From Anabaena minutissima FACHB-250 (GTDB lineage Bacteria > Cyanobacteriota > Cyanobacteriia > Cyanobacteriales > Nostocaceae): a DNA stretch of 64,000 nt. Below, in pieces: positions 27,701 to 35,307 of the stretch (position 1 is the first letter of the stretch; each line of letters opens with the position of its first letter). A program made the translations under genes and the position numbers. The DNA is taken from positions 39,676-103,675 of the forward strand of contig NZ_JACJRG010000022.1 in assembly GCF_014697125.1 (NCBI RefSeq), in the 5' to 3' direction. The notes below the pieces were generated by a model that was given only the letters and a program-made list of their open reading frames with translations, ran no database searches and was not told the origin of the DNA.

Positions 27701-27961
27701 CATGATTGGATTAGCATTCGGATTGCTGATAATGGAATCGGCATGGATGAAAAGTTACTTTCTCGGTTATTTGATCCCTTTTTTACCACCAAAGTTGTCG
27801 GTAAAGGTACAGGATTAGGACTTTCTATTAGCTATCGAATCGTTACTGATAAACATAAGGGCAAGATATATTGCCAATCTGAACCAGGCAAAGCTACGGA
27901 GTTTGTTGTTGAGTTACCGATTCGTCAGACCATACCTAAAAAAACTATGGTTAAAGTCTAG
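24776..27961 (+). CDS. Multi-GAF sensor histidine kinase, candidate bilin-binding photoreceptor
   Basis: A 1061-residue soluble kinase. Four GAF domains lie at about 30-190, 215-375, 400-560 and 585-745. The first three are close tandem copies: each has YRFN/H-x-DWSG, a GGRYR-x-NE stretch and an RCH motif at C132, C317 and C502, exactly 185 residues apart. A Cys-His pair at this place is the bilin attachment site in phytochrome and cyanobacteriochrome GAF domains. GAF4 has PH (684-685) instead. The kinase follows: VAGVAHEINNPINFIHGN (His at about 796), SNAIDALEE, ADNGIGMDEKLLSRLFDPFFTTK and GTGLGLSISY. Linkers between GAFs look coiled-coil. A palindromic terminator follows at 28010. Confidence 0.92.
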   Translation: MTTNDYETVSHLDWQECHQQLQLFQQHQKILARILARVRASVNLEPLCSTSCHDICRQLKIERVAIYRFNADWSGSFINRLGFAEPPWNTLTAFGQDLVWQDSHLQETQGGRYRHNEPFAVADIYKAGHARCHIEVLEQFQIQAYAIAPIFVGAKLWGLLAAYQHSAPRHWHPNEVEFIAQAATYLGVAMQQAENVEQTKQRTAELQDAIARQRALTEVVGKIRSSVDTQIILDTACQELCQLLKLERTAIYRFHEDWSGEFVSQFGMVEPMWDRVHPFGKNLIWQDTHLQETKGGRYRNNESFAVNDIYEVGHSRCHIDILEQFKIRAYTIAPIFIGSKLWGLIAAYQHSGSRQWANYEVEFLGQVGAQLGVAIQQAENLSQSKQQAIALKDAIARQCALTEVVGKIRSSLDIDLILKTTCQEVCKLLRVERVGVYRFNEDWSGEFVSHFGMVEAQWDSINPFGKNLVWEDTHLQETKGGRYRNNETFAVNDIYQAGHSRCHLDILKQFKIRAYVLTPIFVGRKLWGLLAAYQHSAPRQWDSVEVEFLGQVASQLGVALQSSEMMAQIQTRADELHQAAEQRRILFDLVVKIRESLDLETIFQTTVQEVRRSLQADRVGIFQFESDAGLCSAEFIAEDVIPNFDSALAVKVQDYCFGENFAPQYRQGQVQVISDINSIGSKVPHLEVIERFHITAQIVVPLMEGDKMWGLLCIHQCTHPRHWEEAELEFVTQIAAQLSVALHQANLFQQSSLLGQTREEANQLAQALTELRTAQMQMIQAEKMASLGQLVAGVAHEINNPINFIHGNLEHAHKYTQDLLRCVELYSHYHPNAVPEIQEFLKEAEIEFLFDDLPKLFQSMKVGTERVCEIVTSLRNFSRLDEADFKVANIHEGIDSTLMILEHRLKSSSDRPAIHLKKDYDQLPPIECYPGQLNQVFMNLLSNAIDALEERNAQDTPEAIAANPNEICISTSMLNHDWISIRIADNGIGMDEKLLSRLFDPFFTTKVVGKGTGLGLSISYRIVTDKHKGKIYCQSEPGKATEFVVELPIRQTIPKKTMVKV

Positions 27962-28009
27962 ATGTAATACAATTTTAAGAAAATTCTGATACACATAGAT
28001 TTTGATTTT

Positions 28010-28040
28010 GCGTAGGGGTTAGCATTGCTAACCCCTACGC
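28010..28040. terminator. Bidirectional hairpin terminator between convergent genes
   Basis: GCGTAGGGGTTAGC pairs perfectly over 14 bp with its complement around a 3-base loop. It sits between the stop of the GAF kinase (+) and the stop of thiS (-), 48 and 18 bases away, so it can serve both. On the minus strand several A/T runs follow; no long U-tract is seen. Confidence 0.65.
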
Positions 28041-28057
28041 GTGTATTTGTATCACTA

Positions 28058-28270
28058 TTACCCACCACCAACGATTGTCACTACTTCTAAGCGATCGCCT
28101 GATTGTATTGTGGTTTGTTCCCAGAACTGGCGATGTAAAATTTCGCCGTTATACTCCACCGCTACCAACCGGGGATTAAAACCCAACTGCTGGAGTAAAT
28201 CAGGTAAAGGGATTTGGGAAACAAAATTATGAGTTTCCCCATTTACTTGCAAAGTAATTTGACCGGACAT
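28058..28270 (-). CDS. thiS: Sulfur carrier protein ThiS
   Basis: A 70-residue ubiquitin-like protein that carries sulfur as a C-terminal thiocarboxylate to build the thiazole of thiamine. The N-terminal strand QITLQVNGETHNF, the centre LVAVEYNGEILHRQFWEQTTIQSGDRLEVVTIVGGG and the terminal Gly-Gly are as expected. It follows thiE on the same strand, 163 bases away, with a small repeat element between them. The thiazole synthase thiG is not in the window. Confidence 0.93.
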   Translation of the reverse strand: MSGQITLQVNGETHNFVSQIPLPDLLQQLGFNPRLVAVEYNGEILHRQFWEQTTIQSGDRLEVVTIVGGG

Positions 28271-28299
28271 AAGACTAATTTGTAATTCGTAATTCGTAA

Positions 28300-28350
28300 T
28301 GGACTAACGTCCCGCTCCGCTCTAAGCGCAGCTATGCCGCAGGCTTTACG
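28300..28350 (+). repeat. GC-rich insertion-like element between thiE and thiS
   Basis: The element contains GCTCTAAGCGCAGCTATG and CCGCAGGCTTTAC and is bounded on both sides by GTAATTCGTAAT. A nearly identical core lies inside menE at 53863-53898 in the same orientation. The flanking direct repeats suggest insertion into a GTAATTC repeat tract. Confidence 0.65.
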
Positions 28351-28433
28351 TAATTCGTAATTAAAGGCAAAAAATAGACATCTTTTACCCATTGGGTATC
28401 AGATGTATTTTTGTTGTCTTTAATTTTTAATTT

Positions 28434-28476
28434 TTAATTTTTAATTGGAGCGTTCGCGTAGCGTCTTGTAGAGAAG
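28434..28476 (-). repeat. Repeat element forming the thiE 3' end
   Basis: On the minus strand the sequence reads TCTCTACAAGACGCTACGCG then AACGCTCC, followed by AATTAAAAATTAAAAATTAA. This resembles the AATTTTTAATTCGGAGCG elements at 44135-44164 and 55922-55960. It is translated as the tail of ThiE and includes its stop codon. Confidence 0.6.
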
Positions 28477-29588
28477 AGACTTGACTCTTCTGGCTTCACC
28501 CGATGGAGTTGGGAGAGTAAATATTGGGTTACTAGAGTAGGTTGTTCGGCTTGCATGAGCGATCGCACTACCGCCACCCGTTCTGCTCCGCTATCAATCA
28601 CATCATTGATATTATTGGGATCTATCCCGCCAATGGCGAACCAGGGAATGGTGCTATTTTGATGGGCGTAACGGACATATTCTAAACCAGCCGCCTGTTT
28701 GCCTACTTTCGTAGGAGTTTCGTAGACTGGCCCCACGCCAATATAATCTGCACCTTCAGTAATTGCCTTTTGCATTTCTTCCGCATTAGTTGTAGAACGA
28801 CCAATTAAGCGTTGTGGGCCGAGTAATTGACGAGCAATAGCAATTGGCATATCTTGCTGTCCTAAATGTACCCCATCAGCATCGACCGCCAAAGCTAAAT
28901 CCACTCGGTCATTCATCATAAATAAAGCCCCGTAGCTATGGCATAATTCCCTTAGCTGAGTAGCTTGTTCTAGACGCACTGTGTCATCGGTGTCTTTATC
29001 ACGGTATTGAACTAGAGTTAATCCACCTTTGAGGGCAGCTTCTACCGTTTCGAGTAAAGTATCTGAGGGGGATGTTACCAGATATAAATGCGATCGCCAC
29101 AGCAGTTGATGACGCTCATAACCCATCAAATTAGTTTCTAGGCTGTAAACCTGATAACGCATCTGCTTAAAAGCCTTACCCATGCTGGGGTGATAAAGCT
29201 TCCCATATTCTTCCAGTACCCGCAAAGCTTCTTGAACGCGGCAAAAATTCGCCTGTAACAGAGACTTAATCCCAGAGCGTTGCTCCTCCTGGGGATGGCT
29301 TAACTCAGTCCCGATATCGCCTGCTGTATCTCGCGCCGACCTTAACTCCGCATTATGCCAACTAGCCACCTCTTGGCGTAGCTGCTTACATTCCCCAGCC
29401 ATTGGGGAATTATTCAAGCCAAACCGACACCACTCTTCAATAATTCGCAAGCCTTCACGAGCGCGGTCTAAATTAGCATCTAAAATGCGATAGACAACTT
29501 GCTGCATATGCCTTTGTTGGCTTTGGGCTGTGGCCATTACAACAACCCCATTATTGACGCTTTCATCGTAATAGCCAGCCTCTTTCAT
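28434..29588 (-). CDS. thiE: Thiamine-phosphate synthase (cyanobacterial long form)
   Basis: A 384-residue protein joining the thiazole and pyrimidine halves of thiamine phosphate. Residues about 30-165 are the extra N-terminal domain of cyanobacterial ThiE (RILDANLDRAREGLRIIEEWCRF). The TIM-barrel ThiE domain follows, with LVQYRDKDTDDTVRL, DGVHLGQQDMPI, IGRSTTNAEEMQKA, YIGVGPVYETPTK and FAIGGIDPNNI. The last dozen residues (FSTRRYANAPIKN) are encoded by a dispersed repeat at 28434-28476 and are not part of the fold. ATG 29588 has GAGG 11 bases upstream; ATG 29537 is an alternative. thiS lies downstream. Confidence 0.93.
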   Translation of the reverse strand: MKEAGYYDESVNNGVVVMATAQSQQRHMQQVVYRILDANLDRAREGLRIIEEWCRFGLNNSPMAGECKQLRQEVASWHNAELRSARDTAGDIGTELSHPQEEQRSGIKSLLQANFCRVQEALRVLEEYGKLYHPSMGKAFKQMRYQVYSLETNLMGYERHQLLWRSHLYLVTSPSDTLLETVEAALKGGLTLVQYRDKDTDDTVRLEQATQLRELCHSYGALFMMNDRVDLALAVDADGVHLGQQDMPIAIARQLLGPQRLIGRSTTNAEEMQKAITEGADYIGVGPVYETPTKVGKQAAGLEYVRYAHQNSTIPWFAIGGIDPNNINDVIDSGAERVAVVRSLMQAEQPTLVTQYLLSQLHRVKPEESSLFSTRRYANAPIKN

Positions 29589-29621
29589 CGTTGCAATCTA
29601 CCTCACATATTGATTTGCTCT

Positions 29622-29751
29622 TTGGGCATTGGGCATTGGGCATTGGGCATTAGGCATTGTATTTTTCTTCCCCTGCTTCCCCTGCTTCCCCTGCTTCCTT
29701 GTCCTCTGTCACCTGTCACCTATCACCTGTCACCTATCACCTGTCACCTGT
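29622..29751 (+). repeat. Composite heptad array (GGGCATT, CCCCTGCTT, CACCTGT)
   Basis: Five GGGCATT units are followed by GTATTTTTCTTCCCCTGCTT and its tandem CCCCTGCTT units, then by CACCTGT/CACCTAT heptads. The order matches the second half of the arrays at 36116-36415 and 18470-18597. It occupies most of the gap between divergent thiE and the beta-helix gene. Confidence 0.85.
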
Positions 29752-29861
29752 ATTAATTACTTTGTATTAAAAATCGCCAATTGGTCAATATAGCGGATAA
29801 CATAATCGACATACTGAATATTTGAAAGTATGAAAACTTATTATTACTTCTAAGGAGTGGT

Positions 29862-31781
29862 GTGAAGGTGATTTCCCTCATTTTGTCGCTTAAATACCCA
29901 AAATTAAACAACTTGCTATCTCAACCATCTTTGATGGTGTTAGCAAGATATCCCATTTCTGGTCTTTCTTTATTATGCGCTATGGGTGTGATCAGCATAA
30001 CGTTACTCAGCCTAGACCTTCGTAGCGTTGTTGCTCAAGTACCATCTGGATCAAATCCAATGCCCCTGGATGAAACAACAATTTCTCAGGTTAATGTCCT
30101 CTTTGTCAACCCTAGTATCGGAGATGACACAGCAGGCAATGGTAGTGAAAACGCCCCTTGGCGGACAATTACCCAAGCATTGCAAGTTGCCACGACTAAC
30201 ACAGTAATTAAGCTAGCTCCAGGTGTTTATACTACGGATACGGGAGAAGTATTTCCCCTGATGCTTAAGTCTGGCGTTGTCATCCAAGGAGATGCGGCTA
30301 ATCAGGGACACGGGATAATGATTCAAGGCGGTGGGCAATTCCTCAGCCGCAGTTTTGGTGGACAGAACGTTACCATTGTTGGTGCTAACCAAGCTGAGTT
30401 AACGGGGGTAACTGTCACCAACTCTAACCCCCGTGGTTACGGTTTGTGGATTGAATCAAGTAATCCAGTAATTACGGCAAATACATTTACAGGTAATACC
30501 CAGGATGGTGTTGCTGTGGCTGGTAAAGGTGCGCCAACAATTACTAAGAATTACTTTGAGCGTAATGGAGCTAATGGGATAACTATCAGTGGTACATCCC
30601 AACCCCAAATCCGAGAAAATATGTTTGTGCAAACGGGTTTCGGGATTAATATTACTCAAAACGCCGCACCAGTTTTGGTAGGTAATCAAATTAAAGACAA
30701 TCGCGCTGGTATCATTGTCCAAGCCAAGGCGCGTCCTATTTTAAGGCAGAATTTAATTCAAAATAGTCAAGAGGATGGTTTAGTAGCGATCGCACAAGCA
30801 ATGCCAGATTTAGGTAATGCTACGGAAGCAGGTGGTAATGAATTTCGTAATAACAAACGCTATGACATTAATGCTAGTGCAGCTAAACAGGTCATTGTTG
30901 CAGTTGGTAATACCATTAATAATCAACGCATCGCTGGTCAGGTAACTTTTCAGGCTCAAGCTGCTACCCCAGCCAATACTGAGCAAGTAGCGGCTAACGG
31001 TGAAATTACCTTTGCTGCTCCTGGTGTATCTGACGAGCCGACAGCGCAAAATCAAACTCAAAGTCAGTTATCACCATTAACCTCAGCTAATACACCCCTG
31101 ACTTTACCCAAATACAATCAACCAATCCCTGCACCCATTCCCAGCAGAATAGCCGCTAGCAACAGCACACGTAAAACATCAATAGCCACCACTAGAAAAG
31201 TAACTCCATTACCAGCCGTACCAGCGCAGGCTGAACAGTTGAATTATGTGCAGATTGATCGCAAAACCATTGAATTTGTTGCACCTCAAACAGAGACACC
31301 AACACCAACTTTCACGACTCAAGAACAGTCATGGCCGGCAAACCTCTCACCATCTCAACCAGAAGTTAGACAGCAACAATCAAACCCCACATTAAAAGTT
31401 ACCCCTGTGCCGGGTACTGGTACTGTAGAATTTGCTGCGGTGAGGAACAATGACCTATTACCCGTTCCAAATGGCGATATTCCCCTAGGTAATACGCGGA
31501 ATATGCCAAAAGTATCAGCACCACAAACTTATACAACTAGCTATGCAGGAAATTATTCATCTTCTACATCCGCAGGTGTGCGTTACCGAGTGGTAGTAGA
31601 GGCGTTAACCGACACAGAACAGGAATTAGTCAGATTTCTTGCGCCTGGAGCTTTCCCCACTATTTGGCAAAGTCGCAGAGTCATGCAAGCCGGCGTGTTT
31701 AGTGATCGCAATAACGCTGATGAAATGCTGAAAATACTCACTAACAACGGATTAAGAACCATAGTTGAGCCATTGAATTAA
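29862..31781 (+). CDS. Secreted right-handed beta-helix protein (DUF1565-like) with SPOR-like C-terminus
   Basis: A 639-residue exported protein of unknown function. A long N-terminal region with a hydrophobic segment (about 38-55, SLLCAMGVISITLLSLDL) acts as signal or anchor. Residues about 80-350 are a DUF1565-type start (NVLFVNPSIGDDTAGNGSEN) and a parallel beta-helix of N-rich repeats (GYGLWIESSNPVITANTFTG). Residues 370-560 are Pro/Thr/Gln-rich linker. The last 70 residues (YRVVVEAL...AGVFSDRNNADEMLKILTNNG) look like a SPOR domain, which binds peptidoglycan. The start is GTG with AAGGAG 5 bases upstream. A hairpin with HIP1 arms follows. Confidence 0.85.
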   Translation: MKVISLILSLKYPKLNNLLSQPSLMVLARYPISGLSLLCAMGVISITLLSLDLRSVVAQVPSGSNPMPLDETTISQVNVLFVNPSIGDDTAGNGSENAPWRTITQALQVATTNTVIKLAPGVYTTDTGEVFPLMLKSGVVIQGDAANQGHGIMIQGGGQFLSRSFGGQNVTIVGANQAELTGVTVTNSNPRGYGLWIESSNPVITANTFTGNTQDGVAVAGKGAPTITKNYFERNGANGITISGTSQPQIRENMFVQTGFGINITQNAAPVLVGNQIKDNRAGIIVQAKARPILRQNLIQNSQEDGLVAIAQAMPDLGNATEAGGNEFRNNKRYDINASAAKQVIVAVGNTINNQRIAGQVTFQAQAATPANTEQVAANGEITFAAPGVSDEPTAQNQTQSQLSPLTSANTPLTLPKYNQPIPAPIPSRIAASNSTRKTSIATTRKVTPLPAVPAQAEQLNYVQIDRKTIEFVAPQTETPTPTFTTQEQSWPANLSPSQPEVRQQQSNPTLKVTPVPGTGTVEFAAVRNNDLLPVPNGDIPLGNTRNMPKVSAPQTYTTSYAGNYSSSTSAGVRYRVVVEALTDTEQELVRFLAPGAFPTIWQSRRVMQAGVFSDRNNADEMLKILTNNGLRTIVEPLN

Positions 31782-31789
31782 CAGTTTAT

Positions 31790-31824
31790 AAGCGATCGCC
31801 TACCAAAACTAAGGGCGATCGCTT
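31790..31824 (+). terminator. Hairpin with HIP1 arms after the beta-helix gene
   Basis: AAGCGATCGCC and GGCGATCGCTT form an 11-bp stem around a 13-base loop, 9 bases after the stop codon. The stem is made of two GCGATCGC octamers. No long U-run follows, so its strength as a terminator is uncertain. Confidence 0.55.
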
Positions 31825-32003
31825 CTGGGATATTCACAATTTTCTCTACCCTGATCAGCAGTTCATGAGAGTTTTCACTTACCTTTTATCAAAATTTCCA
31901 CAGTTTCAACTCTCACTTCACACAAATATTTTTAAAGAATTTTGATAATTTGTCCCTCTGTTTGGTATTTCTGAAAAAGTCACAACTTAGGAGTATCGCC
32001 TCT

Positions 32004-32138
32004 ATGGCTAAAATTAAAAGTCCCGCAATCGCTGACTCTGGTGCTAAACCTCCCTATACTTTCCGTACAGGTTGGGCATTGTTGCTACTAGCTGTTAACT
32101 TTTTGGTAGCAGCCTATTACTTCCACGTTATTGACTAG
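32004..32138 (+). CDS. psaX: Photosystem I subunit PsaX
   Basis: A 44-residue single-span thylakoid protein. After a polar N-terminus with AKPPYTFRT come WALLLLAVNFLVAAYYFHVI, closely matching the PsaX known from Thermosynechococcus photosystem I (recalled motif AINFLVAAYYFG). PsaX is a peripheral subunit found only in some cyanobacteria. The ATG at 32004 has AGGAG 11 bases upstream; the frame is open from 31950, but those residues do not fit the family. It is a lone gene, convergent with the permease gene downstream. Confidence 0.92.
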   Translation: MAKIKSPAIADSGAKPPYTFRTGWALLLLAVNFLVAAYYFHVID

Positions 32139-32333
32139 TTAACGTTGGAGTAGTTAGGACTTACGCATGAAACGGCAAACTTTAAGCTTTGGTCAAGGGT
32201 AAAAGGGTATAGGGGTATAAATAGGTATTCACAACCCTACAGGAAGCCTAAGAAGGCACGTCTACACTCCATTACCCCCTGATACACCCTCCCAAAACAA
32301 ATAGTCTTGTTGCGTAGGTGCTGGTGGTGTTGC

Positions 32334-33200
32334 TCAAATCGTTCCTTTGAATAAACCCTTGGGACGAATGAGCAACACCAAAATCATGATTAATAAGGCT
32401 ATACCTTGCTTATACTGTGAACCCAGCCAAGCAGTGCTGACTTCTTGAACAATACCAATGATGAAAGCTGCGGCGATCGCACCGTAAGGATTACCAATCC
32501 CTCCCAAAATTACCGAGGCGAATAAAGGCAAGATCAAAAACCACCCCATATTGGGACGCACGGCTGTAATTAATCCATACATACTGCCACCCAAAGATGT
32601 GAGCGTACCAGCAATTAACCAAGTCCACAAGACTACTTTATCAACATCAATCCCAGAGACTTTAGCTAAATCTAAATCATCAGCCACCGCTCGCATCGCC
32701 TTGCCAATTTTCGTATTTTGCAGCAGATAATGCAGTGCCAAAATTGCCACCACTGCCAAAGCTAACACCACGATTTGGTTTTGCGGTACTCTGACACCAA
32801 AAATATCTAAAGCTGGGATAATAGGTAAATCATAATTTTGATTCTTGCCACCCCAAATTAAAATAATCCCATTCCGCAGAAACAAAGCCAGCCCAATCGA
32901 GATAATAATTAGTGTTGTCGAGTTAGCACGGATTGAGCGCATCTTTGACCAGAGTAATTTTTCTGATAACACCATTGCTAATACTGTTCCGCCTGCTGCC
33001 AAGATCATTGACAGCCAAATATTTAACCCTAAAGTATTTACAAATAACGTTAGATAAGCGCCTAAAGTCAAAAAATCACCGTGGGCAAAATTAGACAACC
33101 GTAAAATCCCGTAAGTAAGTGTCAGTCCGACTGCGGCTAAAGCAATAATGCTCCCCACAGCGATGCCATTGACGATAAGTTGAATAATTTGTGTATCCAT
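32334..33200 (-). CDS. livH: Branched-chain/neutral amino acid ABC transporter permease (LivH/NatD-type)
   Basis: A 288-residue inner-membrane permease with about eight hydrophobic segments. The LivH-family pattern is clear: LIVNGIAVGSIIALAAVGLTLTYGILRLSNFAHGDFLTLGAY near the start, GKAMRAVADDLDLAKVSGIDVD (cytosolic loop that contacts the ATPase) and LPLFASVILGGIGNPYGAIAAA. In Anabaena the closest described role is NatD of the N-I neutral amino acid system; urea permease UrtB is less likely because it is longer. The partner permease, ATPases and binding protein are not in the window, so the gene is scattered. Confidence 0.9.
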   Translation of the reverse strand: MDTQIIQLIVNGIAVGSIIALAAVGLTLTYGILRLSNFAHGDFLTLGAYLTLFVNTLGLNIWLSMILAAGGTVLAMVLSEKLLWSKMRSIRANSTTLIIISIGLALFLRNGIILIWGGKNQNYDLPIIPALDIFGVRVPQNQIVVLALAVVAILALHYLLQNTKIGKAMRAVADDLDLAKVSGIDVDKVVLWTWLIAGTLTSLGGSMYGLITAVRPNMGWFLILPLFASVILGGIGNPYGAIAAAFIIGIVQEVSTAWLGSQYKQGIALLIMILVLLIRPKGLFKGTI

Positions 33201-33370
33201 AATTTAATCTAAATAAAGTCAGTTAATATTCATTAGCAATGGTTTATAGCAGATAATATTCTTGGTTGTGCAGTGATGATTTATCGACAAAAAAGAATTG
33301 TGAGCTAATATACATAGAATCCTGTTCGCAATTTTTGCGTAATTAAAATTGTCCAACGGTCTAGTTGACC

Positions 33371-35161
33371 ATGCAGCAGTATTCAAGCTTACCAGAACAC
33401 AACTCACAGGTAGATGCCACAATCCAACAACTTCGCGCTGAGTTATGGCTAGAACGCAGCTTGAACCAGCTACAACGCCGCCTTAATGATTGCCTGCTTG
33501 TTGTTTTGACAGATGCCGCCCAAACCGATAGCCCAGAAGCAGAAATGTGGCAAACTGTGGCGCAGGAAATCAGCATGGCTTTAAACAGTAGGGGGGTAGC
33601 CATTGCTCTACTATGCCAACCGCAAGAAACGGTTGGTAAAGTTTACTATATTTCTTGCCCCACATCTGTTGATTCCCCAGCCCCAGTTTTGGAATTGACG
33701 CTGAAAAATGGCAAAACACGGCCATTGGAATTGCACGCAGAAATTCAAGTAAAAGATTTAGATAATTTAGAAAGCCAAAAACCGCCTCAAGCTTGGCGAT
33801 TGCACGATGAATATAGTGGGGTGATGGGATGGTTACTCATAGCTACTAGTAAACCCAACTCTCATCCCACAAAACTGACAGATGCACAAGTGCAACTGAC
33901 TTCGCAATTCATGAGCAAGGCAGCAGAGCATTGTGTTCAAGCATTAGTTCAATTTAAACATATACAATCTTTACAGCAGCGATCGCAGCATTTTGTAGAC
34001 TCAAATCAAGAACTGAAGCGGACAAATCAACTCAAAAACCAGTTCTTAGCTAACACCAGCCACGAAATCCGGACACCACTCAGTTCGATTATTGGCTTTA
34101 CCCACCTACTTTTAGCCCAAGGCTACGATCCCCCTAGAGAACGTCAACGCGAGTATTTAAACATCATTCAGTCCAGTGGTAAACACCTCCTAGCTTTGAT
34201 TAACGACATTTTGGATTTGTCCAAAATTGAAGCTAACCAACTAGAAGTGCAATGGGAAAAAGTCGATATACCAGAATTGTCTCGTAATGTCCTCACACTA
34301 ATCAAAGAGAAAGCCAGTAATAAGGGGTTGAAATTGTCTTTGGAAATAGATCCTCAAGTCACAACCCTAATCGTAGATCCCTTACGACTCAAACAAATGC
34401 TCTTGAATTTGCTGTTTAACGCCTTAAAGTTTACCAATAAAGGCACAGTGGGTTTAAAGGTGACACGGCAAGATTCACTAGTGCATTTTACGGTGTGGGA
34501 TACAGGCACTGGCATATCCAAAGAACATCAAACACTACTGTTTCAACCTTATTTCCAAATTCCCAATTCCTCCCCTAGCCAAAATGAAGGTACTGGTTTA
34601 GGTTTAGCCGTAACGCAAAAACTGGCAGAAATCCATCATGGTTATGTGGAAGTGGAATCAGTAGTTAATTCTGGTTCTCGTTTTACTATTGTTTTGCCCC
34701 TAAAGCCTATAGAAGCAGTTTTATCTACAGAAATCGAGGAGGATGAACAAGCAACATCCTCACAGCCTTTCCCAATCACTCCCATCACTTCCAACGAGAT
34801 TTTACTGGTGGAAAATGATTTACCTAATGGGAAACTGATGCAAATTCATCTCAGTAAGTTAGGTTATCAAGTAACTTGGGTGAAGAATGAAGTAGAAATG
34901 TGGGACGCACTCACCCACAAGCAACCATTTGTTATCTTAATGGATATACGCTTACCCAATAGCTGTGGTATTGACTTGGTACAGCAGTTACGAGAAAAAC
35001 CAGAATATCAGCAGATTCCCATCATTGCCCAAACGGCAATGTCCATGAAAGGCGATCGCGAAATTTGTCTCACAGCCGGATTTAATGAATATATTTCTAA
35101 ACCCCTTGATTTATCCCTTTTGGCTGATTTAGTAGCTAAGTATAGTTTAGGTGACAGGTGA
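33371..35161 (+). CDS. Hybrid histidine kinase with C-terminal receiver
   Basis: A 596-residue soluble kinase. Residues 1-200 look like a degenerate GAF-type sensor (QTVAQEISMALNSRGVAIALLCQP). A coiled coil leads to FLANTSHEIRTPLSSIIGF, with phospho-His at about 231. The ATPase domain has NLLFNALKFTNKG, DTGTGISKEHQTLLFQPYFQ and GTGLGLAVTQKLAEIHHG. The receiver (about 475-595) has phospho-acceptor D525 in LMDIRLP and Lys in ISKPLD, but its first acidic pair is LLVENDLPNG, with Asn in one acid position. ATG 33371 is used; TTG 33365 is possible. Heptad repeats begin at the 3' end. Confidence 0.9.
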   Translation: MQQYSSLPEHNSQVDATIQQLRAELWLERSLNQLQRRLNDCLLVVLTDAAQTDSPEAEMWQTVAQEISMALNSRGVAIALLCQPQETVGKVYYISCPTSVDSPAPVLELTLKNGKTRPLELHAEIQVKDLDNLESQKPPQAWRLHDEYSGVMGWLLIATSKPNSHPTKLTDAQVQLTSQFMSKAAEHCVQALVQFKHIQSLQQRSQHFVDSNQELKRTNQLKNQFLANTSHEIRTPLSSIIGFTHLLLAQGYDPPRERQREYLNIIQSSGKHLLALINDILDLSKIEANQLEVQWEKVDIPELSRNVLTLIKEKASNKGLKLSLEIDPQVTTLIVDPLRLKQMLLNLLFNALKFTNKGTVGLKVTRQDSLVHFTVWDTGTGISKEHQTLLFQPYFQIPNSSPSQNEGTGLGLAVTQKLAEIHHGYVEVESVVNSGSRFTIVLPLKPIEAVLSTEIEEDEQATSSQPFPITPITSNEILLVENDLPNGKLMQIHLSKLGYQVTWVKNEVEMWDALTHKQPFVILMDIRLPNSCGIDLVQQLREKPEYQQIPIIAQTAMSMKGDREICLTAGFNEYISKPLDLSLLADLVAKYSLGDR

Positions 35162-35183
35162 CAAGTGACAGGTGACAGGTGAC
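35148..35183. repeat. Heptad array (CAGGTGA) overlapping a kinase gene end
   Basis: About five CAGGTGA/CAAGTGA units begin in the last codons of the hybrid kinase (GDR then TGA) and run past its stop. The stop codon itself lies in a repeat unit. Confidence 0.75.
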
Positions 35184-35307
35184 TAGGGATTTTAGATTTT
35201 AGATTATTCAATCCAAAATCCAAAATTGCAAATCCACTCATTGAGAAGCTGGGGACTGGGTAGATTGTACCCCAATGCCTAATGACTATTGACTATTGAT
35301 AATTAAC

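Noticed and set aside
32150..32330. Gap after psaX with GGACTTACGCATGAAACGG and GGGTATAGGGG as a mobile element
   Set aside because: It resembles ends of small Nostoc elements but no paired inverted ends could be delimited.
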